From NCBI RefSeq assembly GCF_021495345.1, contig NZ_CP099397.1, forward strand, positions 186,001 through 250,000: 64,000 nt of DNA, in the 5' to 3' direction. The DNA comes from Pseudomonas hydrolytica. Lineage in GTDB: Bacteria > Pseudomonadota > Gammaproteobacteria > Pseudomonadales > Pseudomonadaceae. Below the pieces are notes generated by a model that saw nothing but the letters and a program-made list of their open reading frames with translations, did no database searches and was not told the DNA's origin. Position numbers and translations under genes: made by a program. Below, one piece after another: positions 34,475 through 42,539 of this stretch (its first letter is position 1; each line of letters starts with the position of its first letter).

Positions 34475-35206
34475 ATGGACCGTCTCGGCTACACCGCAAT
34501 GACCGCCGCCAGCCGCACCATGAGTTCGCTCACGGTGCGCGCCAACAACCTGGCCAACGTCAATACCCCGGGCTTTCGCGCCGACCTGGAACAGGCCCAG
34601 GCCGTGGCCGTGGAAGGCTACGGCTACGACAGCCGGCACCTGGCTCAGGTGAAGAACAACGGCGTGAGCCTGGCGCCCGGCGCGCTGATGGCCACCGGAC
34701 GTGATCTCGACGTGGCGATTCAGGGCCAGGGCCTGTTCGCCGTCGAGGGTGACGACGGCGCCGAGCGCTACACGCGCAACGGCGCGCTGCAGGTCGATGC
34801 CGACCTGCGCCTGACCCTGAATGGCCGCGCCGTGCTGGGCGAGGGCGGGCCCATCGTGCTGCCCGAGTACGACAGCCTGCATATCGGCCGCGACGGCACG
34901 GTGTCGGTGATCCCGCGCGGCGACTTCCTCACCGCCGAGGTCGATCGCATCCGCGTGGTCGACGTCGCAGCCGGCGACCTGATCAAGGACGCCAGCGGTC
35001 TGCTGGCGCGCAGCGACGGCCAGCCGGCCGAAGATATGGAAGCGCCGGTACTGGTTTCCGGCTATCTGGAGGCGAGCAACGTCGGCGCCATCGATCAGCT
35101 GGTGGCGACCATGAGCCTGAACCGCCTGTTCGAGACCCAGGTGAAGATGATGAAGGCCGCCGAGGACCTGTCCGAGGCCGGCAACCGGATGATTCGCGGC
35201 TCGTAG
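34475..35206 (+). CDS. flgF: Distal rod protein FlgF
   Basis: The 243-residue protein has RANNLANVNTPGFRADLEQAQ at the N-terminus and LVATMSLNRLFETQVKMMKAAEDLSEAGNRMI at the C-terminus, the FlgF pattern. It forms part of the distal rod. A cluster of REP-like repeats of about 190 bp separates it from flgG, and its TAG stop lies just before them. Confidence 0.93.
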   Translation: MDRLGYTAMTAASRTMSSLTVRANNLANVNTPGFRADLEQAQAVAVEGYGYDSRHLAQVKNNGVSLAPGALMATGRDLDVAIQGQGLFAVEGDDGAERYTRNGALQVDADLRLTLNGRAVLGEGGPIVLPEYDSLHIGRDGTVSVIPRGDFLTAEVDRIRVVDVAAGDLIKDASGLLARSDGQPAEDMEAPVLVSGYLEASNVGAIDQLVATMSLNRLFETQVKMMKAAEDLSEAGNRMIRGS

Positions 35207-35218
35207 CACCGTAGGACC

Positions 35219-35277
35219 GTAGGGTGGGCTTCAGCCCACCGGCGTGCTCTGCAATGGTGGGCTAAAGCCCACCCTAC
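35219..35277. repeat. REP-like inverted pair, family E, between flgF and flgG
   Basis: GTAGGGTGGGCTTCAGCCCACC at the left faces GGTGGGCTAAAGCCCACCCTAC at the right around a spacer of about 15 bp. Confidence 0.8.
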
Positions 35278-35330
35278 CCACGGAAGCGGACCGCCGCCCT
35301 GCCCACCCTACGGGGCACAGGACACGACGC

Positions 35331-35380
35331 GTAGCCCGGATGCAATCCGGGAACATTTCCCCGGATTGCATCCGGGCTAC
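35331..35380. repeat. REP-like inverted pair, family B, between flgF and flgG
   Basis: GTAGCCCGGATGCAATCCGGG faces CCCGGATTGCATCCGGGCTAC with only an 8-bp spacer. The arms are perfect over about 21 bp, giving a very stable hairpin inside the flg operon. Confidence 0.85.
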
Positions 35381-35400
35381 AGACAAACGAGGTAATGCAC

Positions 35401-36186
35401 ATGAGTTCCGCCCTTTGGGTCAGCAAGACCGGCCTGGCCGCCCAGGACAAGGCCATGAGCGCCGTGGCCAACAACCTGGCCAACGTCAACACCACCGGCT
35501 TCAAGAGCGACCGCGTGGTGTTCGAGGACCTGTTCTACGCCATCGAGCTGCAGCCCGGTGCCCAGGCCGATCAGGTCAACACCGTGCCGTCGGGCATTCA
35601 GCTCGGCAGCGGCGTACGCGTGGCCGGCACGCAGAAGGTGTTCACCGAGGGCAGCATCCAAACCACCGGCCAGCCGATGGACCTGGCCATCATCGGCAAC
35701 GGCTTCTTCCAGGTGGAGGCGCCCAACGGCGACATCTACTACACCGAGAGCGGCCAGTTCCAGCTCAATGCCGAGGGCGTGATCGTCAACGCCCAGGGTC
35801 TGCCGCTGGTGCCGGGCATCGAAGTGCCGGCCGGCAGCAGCCGCTTCACCGTGGGCAGCGACGGTATCGTCACCGCGGTCATGGCCGGCGAGACCCTGCC
35901 GGTGGAACTGGGCCAGATCACCCTGGCCAACTTCGCCAACCCGGGCGGCCTGGAAGCCCTCGGCGGCAACCTCTACCGCGAGACCGTGGCCAGCGGCGAG
36001 CCGGTGGAAGGCACGCCGGGCGAGGACGGCCTGGGCAACCTCAAGCAGGGTGTGCTGGAAGGCTCCAACGTGCAGGTGGTCGAGGCCATGGTCAACATGA
36101 TCGCCATCCAGCGCGCCTACGAGGCCAACGCCAAGGTGCTGGACGCCGCGTCCGGCATGCAGCAGTTCCTCAACCAGACCGTGTGA
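35401..36186 (+). CDS. flgG: Distal rod protein FlgG
   Basis: The start at ATG 35401 (MSSALWVSKTGLAAQDKAM) has good spacing to CGAGGT; the ATG two codons upstream is too close. The 261-residue protein has NNLANVNTTGFKSDRVVFEDLFY and the ending QVVEAMVNMIAIQRAYEANAKVL typical of FlgG, the distal rod subunit. It is the first gene after the repeat cluster and may be separately tuned by it. Confidence 0.94.
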   Translation: MSSALWVSKTGLAAQDKAMSAVANNLANVNTTGFKSDRVVFEDLFYAIELQPGAQADQVNTVPSGIQLGSGVRVAGTQKVFTEGSIQTTGQPMDLAIIGNGFFQVEAPNGDIYYTESGQFQLNAEGVIVNAQGLPLVPGIEVPAGSSRFTVGSDGIVTAVMAGETLPVELGQITLANFANPGGLEALGGNLYRETVASGEPVEGTPGEDGLGNLKQGVLEGSNVQVVEAMVNMIAIQRAYEANAKVLDAASGMQQFLNQTV

Positions 36187-36191
36187 CCGCC

Positions 36192-36854
36192 ATGAAGCGC
36201 CTGATCCCGCTTGCCCTGCTGCTGACCCTGGGTGGCTGCGCCAGCTTCAACGAGATGCTGCCCGACGAGGACTCCAGCCACTACGAGCCGCTGGCGCTGG
36301 ACTACAGCCAGCCGCCCACCACCAGCGGCGGCCTGTTCCGCAGCGGCTACAGCGGCTCGCTGGTCGGCGACAAGCGCGCGGTGCGGGTCGGCGACATCCT
36401 CACCGTGGTGCTGGACGAATCCACCCAGTCGAGCAAGAGCGCCGGCACCAGCTTCGGCAAGAGTTCCGGTGTTTCCGTGGGCATTCCCACCGTGCTGGGC
36501 AAGCAGTACGACCAGCTGGAAAGCTCCGCCGAGGCCGAGCGCGACTTCAAGGGCTCGGCGCGCAGTTCGCAACAGAACACCCTACGCGGCTCCATCGCGG
36601 TGACCGTGCATCAGGTGCTGCCCAACGGCACCCTGCTGATCAAGGGCGAGAAGGCCCTGCGTCTGAACCAGGGCGACGAGTACATCCGCCTGGTCGGCCT
36701 GGTGCGGGTCGACGACATCAACCGCAGCAACCAGGTGTCCTCGCAGAACGTGGCCAACGCGCGCATCTCCTATGCCGGCCGCGGCGTGCTCAACGACAGC
36801 AACTCGGCGGGCTGGCTGACGCGCTTCTTCACCCACCCGATCTTTCCGCTCTGA
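36192..36854 (+). CDS. flgH: Flagellar L-ring lipoprotein FlgH
   Basis: The 220-residue lipoprotein has the signal MKRLIPLALLLTLGGCAS with lipobox Cys16. Family sequence includes RAVRVGDILTVVLDESTQSSKSAGTS and the C-terminal ISYAGRGVLNDSNSAGWLTRFF. It forms the outer-membrane L ring. The start lies 5 bp after the flgG stop. A long reading frame beginning near 35244 continues into flgH, but only the part from 36192 is coding. Confidence 0.94.
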   Translation: MKRLIPLALLLTLGGCASFNEMLPDEDSSHYEPLALDYSQPPTTSGGLFRSGYSGSLVGDKRAVRVGDILTVVLDESTQSSKSAGTSFGKSSGVSVGIPTVLGKQYDQLESSAEAERDFKGSARSSQQNTLRGSIAVTVHQVLPNGTLLIKGEKALRLNQGDEYIRLVGLVRVDDINRSNQVSSQNVANARISYAGRGVLNDSNSAGWLTRFFTHPIFPL

Positions 36855-36863
36855 GGCCCGCTC

Positions 36864-37958
36864 ATGTTCAAACGCTCCCTCGTCTTCCTGCTGCTGAGCT
36901 GGCCGCTGTCGACCAAGGCCGTGCCGCTGATGGACCTGGTGGACATCGAAGGCATCCGCGGCAACCAGCTGATCGGCTACGGCCTGGTGGTCGGCCTCGA
37001 CGGTACCGGCGACAAGAACCAGGTGAAGTTCACCAGCCAGTCGGTGGCCAACATGATCAAGCAGTTCGGCATCAACCTGCCGCCGAACGTCGATCCCAAA
37101 CTGAAGAATGTCGCCGCGGTGACCGTTACCGCGGAAATCCCGCCGTCCTACAGCCCGGGGCAGACGGTGGACGTCACCGTCTCCTCGCTTGGCGATGCCA
37201 AGAGCCTGCGCGGCGGCCAGCTGCTGCTGACCCCGCTGCACGGCGTCGACGGCGAGATCTATGCCCTGGCCCAGGGCGCGCTGGTGGTCGGCGGCCTCAA
37301 CGCCAGCGGCCAGAGCGGCTCCAGCGTGGCGATCAACTCGGCCAACAGCGGCCGCGTGCCCAACGGCGCCACCGTGGAGCGGATGATCCCCAGCGACTTC
37401 AGCGAGCGCGCCGAGGTCATGCTCAACCTGCGCCAGCCTAGCTTCCAGACCGCTGCCAAGGTGGTCGAGGCGGTCAACGGCCGCTTCGGCAGCGGCACCG
37501 CCAGCGCGCTCAACGCCACCAAGATCGCCATCCGCGCACCCATCACCAGCACCCAGCGCATCGGCTTTATGGCCATGCTCGAGGGGCTGGAGGTGGAAGA
37601 AGGCCGCGAGCGGCCCAAGGTGGTGTTCAACAGCCGCACCGGCACCGTGGTGGTCGGCCAGGGCGTGCGCGTCAAGGCTGCCGCCGTGGCCCACGGCACC
37701 CTCACCGTGACCATCAGCGAGAACCCCCAGGTCAGCCAGCCCAATGCCTTCGGCCGTGGCGAGACCACTGTGGTACCGCGCTCCGACGTCGCCGTCAGCC
37801 AGGACAAGAACGCCATGTTCAAGTGGCCCGACGGCGCCAGCCTGGACAGCATCATCAGCACCGTGAACAGCCTCGGCGCCACCCCGGACGATGTCATGAG
37901 CATCCTCCAGGCGCTGGAGCAGGCCGGTGCCCTCAATGCCGAACTGATCGTGATCTGA
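36864..37958 (+). CDS. flgI: Flagellar P-ring protein FlgI
   Basis: The 364-residue exported protein has a signal peptide (MFKRSLVFLLLSWPLSTKA), then the strongly conserved LMDLVDIEGIRGNQLIGYGLVVGLDGTGD, PPNVDPKLKNVAAVTVTAEIP and the ending DDVMSILQALEQAGALNAELIVI. It forms the periplasmic P ring with help from FlgA. Confidence 0.96.
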   Translation: MFKRSLVFLLLSWPLSTKAVPLMDLVDIEGIRGNQLIGYGLVVGLDGTGDKNQVKFTSQSVANMIKQFGINLPPNVDPKLKNVAAVTVTAEIPPSYSPGQTVDVTVSSLGDAKSLRGGQLLLTPLHGVDGEIYALAQGALVVGGLNASGQSGSSVAINSANSGRVPNGATVERMIPSDFSERAEVMLNLRQPSFQTAAKVVEAVNGRFGSGTASALNATKIAIRAPITSTQRIGFMAMLEGLEVEEGRERPKVVFNSRTGTVVVGQGVRVKAAAVAHGTLTVTISENPQVSQPNAFGRGETTVVPRSDVAVSQDKNAMFKWPDGASLDSIISTVNSLGATPDDVMSILQALEQAGALNAELIVI

Positions 37959-37961
37959 GCC

Positions 37962-39092
37962 ATGAGCATCGTTTCCCTCGCCCAACACATGAACAGCCAC
38001 CGCGGCGCCGCCGATGGCATCGGCAACGCTCGCGAGCAGCAGCTGCACGCCGCCGCCGAGCAGTTCGAGGCGCTGTTTTTGCAGCAGATCCTCAAGCAGA
38101 TGCGCAAGGCCAGCGACGTGCTCGCCGAAGGCAATCCGATGCGCAGCCGCGAGCTGGACACCATGCGCGACTTCTACGACGAGGTGCTGGCCGAGACCCT
38201 GGCCGGGCGCAAGCAGACCGGCATCGCCGACATGCTGGTCAAGCAGCTGTCCGGTGGTGGGGATAGCGCACCTGACCTGGAAGCGGCCGCAGCTGCCGCC
38301 CGTTCGGCGGAACTGCCGCAGCGCTCTTCCAGCAGCCTGCTGGAGCCGCTGCGCAGCACCTGGCAACGTGGCGTGGACAGCCTCGGCCAGGTCTGGGACA
38401 AGGGTTCGGCGGGCTTTCTCGCCCTGGTCGAACGGGTCATCCAGCAGGAGTCGGCCGGCCGCGTCGATGCCGTGTCGCCCAAGGGCGCGCGCGGCCTGAT
38501 GCAGCTGATGCCGGACACCGCACGGGAGATGGCCGCCGAACTCGGCCTGCCGTTCAGCGAAGCCCGCCTGACCAGCGATGCCGACTACAACAGGCGCCTC
38601 GGCAGCGCCTACCTGGACAAGATGCTGCAGCGCTACGACGGGCACCAGGCCCTGGCGCTGGCGGCTTATAACGCCGGCCCCGGCCGCGTCGACGAATGGC
38701 TCAAGGTGCACGGCGACCCGCGCCGCGGCGAGATCGCCACCGGCGCCTGGATCGAGCGTATTCCCTTCCAGGAAACCCGCGACTACACGCGCAAGATTCT
38801 CGGCGACCTGGCCAAGACCGAGGCGGCGCCCGCGCCCGCGCGCGATGCCCAGGCAAACGGTCCGCTCAGCGCACAGACCCGCCAGCAGCTGGCCAGCGCC
38901 CTGAGCGCCGACAGCGGCCTGCTGCTCGGCGCCGTCGCCGGTAAGCAGGCGCTGGTGCGCGGCGAATTTAAGTCCGCCGCCGATTCCGTCGCCCTGTCCT
39001 CAGTAACAGCCCAATCCGCTGCCGACGACGCCCGTGCGCCGCGTCTGGCGGCCTTCGCTCAGCCGGTGCGCTTCGAGCGTCAGGAGTCCTAA
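37962..39092 (+). CDS. flgJ: FlgJ rod-cap protein fused to a lytic-transglycosylase-type domain
   Basis: The 376-residue protein has an N-terminal FlgJ rod-cap domain at about 20-90 (AAEQFEALFLQQILKQMRKASDVL, then GNPMRSRELDTMRDFYDEVLAETLAGRK). The C-terminal domain (about 135-285) looks like an SLT/GH23 lytic transglycosylase: ERVIQQESAGRVDAVSPKGARGLMQLMPDTA with likely catalytic Glu163, then ALAAYNAGPGRVDEWLK. Most two-domain FlgJ proteins carry a GH73 glucosaminidase instead. The role is the same in principle: opening peptidoglycan for the rod. A disordered tail of about 90 residues follows. It starts 3 bp after flgI. Confidence 0.9.
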   Translation: MSIVSLAQHMNSHRGAADGIGNAREQQLHAAAEQFEALFLQQILKQMRKASDVLAEGNPMRSRELDTMRDFYDEVLAETLAGRKQTGIADMLVKQLSGGGDSAPDLEAAAAAARSAELPQRSSSSLLEPLRSTWQRGVDSLGQVWDKGSAGFLALVERVIQQESAGRVDAVSPKGARGLMQLMPDTAREMAAELGLPFSEARLTSDADYNRRLGSAYLDKMLQRYDGHQALALAAYNAGPGRVDEWLKVHGDPRRGEIATGAWIERIPFQETRDYTRKILGDLAKTEAAPAPARDAQANGPLSAQTRQQLASALSADSGLLLGAVAGKQALVRGEFKSAADSVALSSVTAQSAADDARAPRLAAFAQPVRFERQES

Positions 39093-39095
39093 GCC

Positions 39096-40463
39096 GTGAC
39101 CATCCTCAACCAGATCGCCTACAGCGGCGTGCGTGCCAGCCAGGTCGCCCTGGCCAGCACCGGGCAGAACATCGCCAACGTCAACACCCCCGGTTTCAGC
39201 CGCCTGCAGACCATCACCGGGTCGCTGGCCGGACAGGGCGGACTGAGCGTCGGCGGCGGCGTCGAGGTCATCAGCATCCGCCGCATGACCAACGACTTCC
39301 ACAACCAGCAGCTGTGGCGCGCCACCACCGAGCAGAGCTTCTACAGCGCGTCGCAGCAGTATCTGACCGCGCTGGAAGCGCTGATGTCCGGCAGCGGTTC
39401 GAGCATCAGCGCCGGCCTCGACCAGTTCTTCGCCGCCCTGAGCGAGGCCAGCGCCACGCCGGGCTCCATCGCCCTGCGTCAGCAGATCATCAGCGAGGCC
39501 GGCAACCTGGCGCAGCGTTTCAACGGCCTGAACAGCAACATCGACGCGCAGATCAAGGCGCTGCAGGAGCAGCGCAGTGCCATGGCCAACGAGATCAACG
39601 GCCTGACCGAGAACATCGCCCTGCTCAACAAGAAGATCGTCGAGACCGAGTCGGTCAAGGGCGACAGCACTGCGCTGCGCGATCACCGCGAGAGCCTGAT
39701 CGGCCAGCTCAGCCAGTTCGCCAAGCTGCGCGTCAACGAGACCCCGGACGGCTCGGTCAGCGTCGCCCTGGCCAACGGTCAGCCGCTGGTGGCCGGGCCC
39801 ACCGCCGGCCAGCTCAAGGTGGCGATGACCGCAAGCGGCGAGCAGGACGTCAGCCTGGCCTTCGCCGGCACCAGTTTCCCGCTGCGCCAGGACGGCTTCG
39901 GCGGCGCCTTCGGTGGTCTGCATGACGTCGAGTACGCCAGCCTGCGGCCGAACCAGCAGGCCCTGCACGACATGGCCAGCCAGCTGGCGCAGATGGTCAA
40001 CGACGTGCTGGCCACCGGCTTCGACCTGGCCGGCAACCCCGGTCAGCCGCTGTTCGCCTACGACCCCAACAGCACCACTGCCCTGCTGCGTGTCGAGCCC
40101 TTGACCGCCGAGCAACTGGCGTTCTCCTCGGCCGCCGGCGAGAGCGGCAACAACGAGGTGCTGCTCGATCTGCTCGGCCTGAAGAACCAGACCATCACCC
40201 TGAACGGCAGCCAGGTCACCCTCAACGACGCCTACGCCGGCCTGCTCGGCCAGGTGGCCAGCGACAGCCGGCAGAACCAGGCCGACCTCAAATCCGCCAC
40301 CGCCGTGACCCAGCAGGCCCAGTCGCAGCGTGACAGCGTCAGCGCCGTGAGCCTGGACGAGGAGGCGGTCAACCTGATGACCTACCAGCAGGCCTACCAG
40401 GCCAACATGAAGGTGATCAGCACCGCCAACCAGTTGTTCGACGACATGCTTGCCGCCTTCTGA
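39096..40463 (+). CDS. flgK: Hook-filament junction protein FlgK (HAP1)
   Basis: The 455-residue protein starts at GTG 39096, 3 bp after flgJ. The N-terminal signature is ASTGQNIANVNTPGFSRLQTI, the coiled regions include FNGLNSNIDAQIKALQEQRSAMANEINGL, and the C-terminus is SLDEEAVNLMTYQQAYQANMKVISTANQLFDDML. It joins hook to filament with FlgL. It is somewhat shorter than polar FlgK proteins, as is common in lateral systems. Confidence 0.94.
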   Translation: MTILNQIAYSGVRASQVALASTGQNIANVNTPGFSRLQTITGSLAGQGGLSVGGGVEVISIRRMTNDFHNQQLWRATTEQSFYSASQQYLTALEALMSGSGSSISAGLDQFFAALSEASATPGSIALRQQIISEAGNLAQRFNGLNSNIDAQIKALQEQRSAMANEINGLTENIALLNKKIVETESVKGDSTALRDHRESLIGQLSQFAKLRVNETPDGSVSVALANGQPLVAGPTAGQLKVAMTASGEQDVSLAFAGTSFPLRQDGFGGAFGGLHDVEYASLRPNQQALHDMASQLAQMVNDVLATGFDLAGNPGQPLFAYDPNSTTALLRVEPLTAEQLAFSSAAGESGNNEVLLDLLGLKNQTITLNGSQVTLNDAYAGLLGQVASDSRQNQADLKSATAVTQQAQSQRDSVSAVSLDEEAVNLMTYQQAYQANMKVISTANQLFDDMLAAF

Positions 40464-40490
40464 GGCGCTTTCTAGAGAGAACCAGCCGAC

Positions 40491-41408
40491 ATGATGCGCA
40501 TCACCAACTCGCAGATCACCTCGATGATGCACAACTCGATGAACGCCAGTTCCGCCGAGTTGGGCAAGCTGATGCAGCAGATGGCCACCGGCAAGCGCAT
40601 CCTGCTGCCGTCCGACGATCCCATCGCCAGCGTGCGGGTGCTGCGGGTGCAACGCGAGGAGGCGAGCCTGGAGCAGTTCCGCAAGAACATCGCCAACGTC
40701 TCCGGCAGCCTGTCGACCCAGGAGGCCAACCTCAAGTCCACCTCCGACTCCATGCTCAACGTGCGCGACCTGCTGCTGTGGGCGGCCAACGGCTCCAACA
40801 CCAGCGAAGACCTGGCGGCCATGGCCGGCGAACTGTCGATCATCGAGGACACCATCTTCAGCTTCGCCAACGTGCGCGATGAGGAAGGCCGCTACCTGTT
40901 CTCCGGCACCCTCAGCGACACCCCGGCGCTGAGCTTCGACGCGGCGACCCAGACCTACAGCCTGACCGGTAACGACAAGCACCGTCAGGCCGCCGTGGCC
41001 AACGGCGTGCTGGTGGACGAGAACGTCACCGCGGCCAGCGTCTTCGGCGCGGGCGTGGACATGCTCAACCAGCTGCGCGGGCTGATCAACACGCTGCGCG
41101 ACCCGGCGCTGGACGCCAGCGACCCGGCCGTACGCCAGCAGATCGTCGACACCCTCGGGGCGCTGGATGACACCCATGGCCGGGTGCTCGGCTCGATCAC
41201 CGAGCTGGGCGGTCGGCAGAATGCCCTGAGCCTGCTCAAGGACAGCAACGAGGACGTCTCGCTGGTCAACCAGAAGATCGAGGGCGAGCTGTCGCAGCTG
41301 GACTACGCCGGCGCCACCATCGATCTGAACAACTATCAGCTGGCCCTCGGCGCGACGCAGAAGACCTACCTGAAAATCAACGAGATGTCGTTGTTCAGCC
41401 TGCTGTAA
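40491..41408 (+). CDS. flgL: Hook-filament junction protein FlgL (HAP3)
   Basis: The 305-residue protein is flagellin-like at both ends (MRITNSQITSMMHNSMNASSAELGKLMQQMATGKRILLPSDDPIAS; LSQLDYAGATIDLNNYQLALGATQKTYLKINEMSLFSLL in part). It forms the second junction layer. Two adjacent ATG codons can serve as start. The next gene follows after a ribosome site that overlaps the stop region. Confidence 0.93.
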   Translation: MMRITNSQITSMMHNSMNASSAELGKLMQQMATGKRILLPSDDPIASVRVLRVQREEASLEQFRKNIANVSGSLSTQEANLKSTSDSMLNVRDLLLWAANGSNTSEDLAAMAGELSIIEDTIFSFANVRDEEGRYLFSGTLSDTPALSFDAATQTYSLTGNDKHRQAAVANGVLVDENVTAASVFGAGVDMLNQLRGLINTLRDPALDASDPAVRQQIVDTLGALDDTHGRVLGSITELGGRQNALSLLKDSNEDVSLVNQKIEGELSQLDYAGATIDLNNYQLALGATQKTYLKINEMSLFSLL

Positions 41409-41420
41409 GGAGTGGCGCCC

Positions 41421-42446
41421 GTGATCAAGGTCGACAAACAGCTGCCGGTCGTCACCGCCCTCGATCCGCAGACGCGGCGCCCGGTGCAGGGCGAGCAGGC
41501 GGTACAGCGCCATCGCAAGCAGGCGCCCGCCGAGCCCGCGGCGCAGCCGCGCGGCAAGAGCACCAGCTTCAACCTGCAGCTCAACCAGCAGCTGACCTCG
41601 ATGCAGGCCGCCGACAGCTACCTCGGCGAACTGGCCGGGCGCCTCGGTCAGCTCAAGCTCAGCCTCAGCCGCGAGTTGAGCAATGCCCAGGCCGGCGAAC
41701 GCGAAGGTCTCAAGCGCGAGCTGGAGCAGGTGCGCCAGTTGCTCGCCGAACGCGGTCAGCGCTCCGGCGAGGCGCTGGATGCCAGCTTCAAGCTGCGCCT
41801 CACCGAGCCGGTGCGCAGCCGCTTCAGCCTGCAGGGCCTGGAATCCATGGCCGCCATCCAGCAGGCCGGCAAGGAGACCCTGCTGTTCAGCGCCGGGCGC
41901 AAGCTGGCCGAACCGCTGGCGGTGGTGCTCGACGAGGGCCTGAGCGAGCAGCAGATCCTCCGCCGCTTCAATGCCGGCCTCGGCCCGGCCGGTATCCGCG
42001 CCGAGGTGGATAACGGCGGTGCGCTGAAATTCAGTGCCCGCGAAAGCGACTGGCAGCAGCTCAAGGGCGAGCTGCGCGTGCAGGGCGAGGGCAAGCTGGC
42101 GGCCAAGGCCGCGGCGCCCGTGGTCAGTCAGGAAGAGCAGTTGCTGCGCCTGCCCGATGCCGCCCGCCTGGACGGCGCGCGCGAGTTGCGCCGGGCACTG
42201 GACGAAGTGGTGGCGGCGCTGGACAAGATCGGCGCGCTGCGCGAGCAGCTCAGCCATCGCCAGGAAGAGATCCGCGAGTTTCTCGCCCGCCATGCCGAGC
42301 AGAACGAACGCGAATGGGCGCGCGACTTCGCCGGCGAGGTGTTCAACCTGATGCGCCGCAGCCCCAGCAGCTACGCCGCGGTGACCCAGACCGTGGTGGC
42401 CCAGGCCAACATCAGCCGCTCCAGCGTGGTCAGCCTGCTGTCCTGA
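41421..42446 (+). CDS. Unrecognised protein at the end of the flg operon (LafW-position)
   Basis: GTG 41421 is preferred because AAGGAG at 41407-41412 is properly spaced; a GTG at 41412 overlaps it. The 341-residue protein has no signal peptide or membrane segment. Residues 1-45 are basic and disordered, 55-125 strongly helical and probably coiled coil (LGELAGRLGQLKLSLSRELSN), 130-235 mixed, and 240-310 helical again. The end (NISRSSVVSLLS) is short and Ser-rich. In lateral clusters of vibrios a gene called lafW, described as hook-associated, lies after flgL; position suggests an equivalent, but I cannot confirm homology. A terminator follows. Confidence 0.7.
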   Translation: MIKVDKQLPVVTALDPQTRRPVQGEQAVQRHRKQAPAEPAAQPRGKSTSFNLQLNQQLTSMQAADSYLGELAGRLGQLKLSLSRELSNAQAGEREGLKRELEQVRQLLAERGQRSGEALDASFKLRLTEPVRSRFSLQGLESMAAIQQAGKETLLFSAGRKLAEPLAVVLDEGLSEQQILRRFNAGLGPAGIRAEVDNGGALKFSARESDWQQLKGELRVQGEGKLAAKAAAPVVSQEEQLLRLPDAARLDGARELRRALDEVVAALDKIGALREQLSHRQEEIREFLARHAEQNEREWARDFAGEVFNLMRRSPSSYAAVTQTVVAQANISRSSVVSLLS

Positions 42447-42456
42447 AGCTTGCCGG

Positions 42457-42497
42457 CCGTCAGCCGCGTCCACTCCTGCGGCTGGCGGTCTTTTTTA
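42457..42497 (+). terminator. Rho-independent terminator of the flg operon
   Basis: CCGTCAGCCGC and GCGGCTGGCGG form an 11-bp stem with one mismatch, followed by TCTTTTTT. It ends the flgB-L transcript 11 bp after the last stop codon. Confidence 0.85.
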
Positions 42498-42539
42498 TGT
42501 CCGGGCTGCGCCTGAGCGGCGGCAGCCCAGGGTGCGGCC

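Noticed and set aside
32432..35209. Open frame of 925 codons antisense to flgC-flgF
   Set aside because: Opposite-strand shadow of four certain flagellar genes.
35244..36191. Upstream extension of the flgH reading frame
   Set aside because: It runs through the repeat cluster and antiphase to flgG. The lipoprotein signal fixes the flgH start at 36192.
39000..42473. Open frame of 1157 codons antisense to flgK, flgL and the terminal gene
   Set aside because: Shadow of the flagellar genes on the other strand, with the same composition bias and no recognisable domain.
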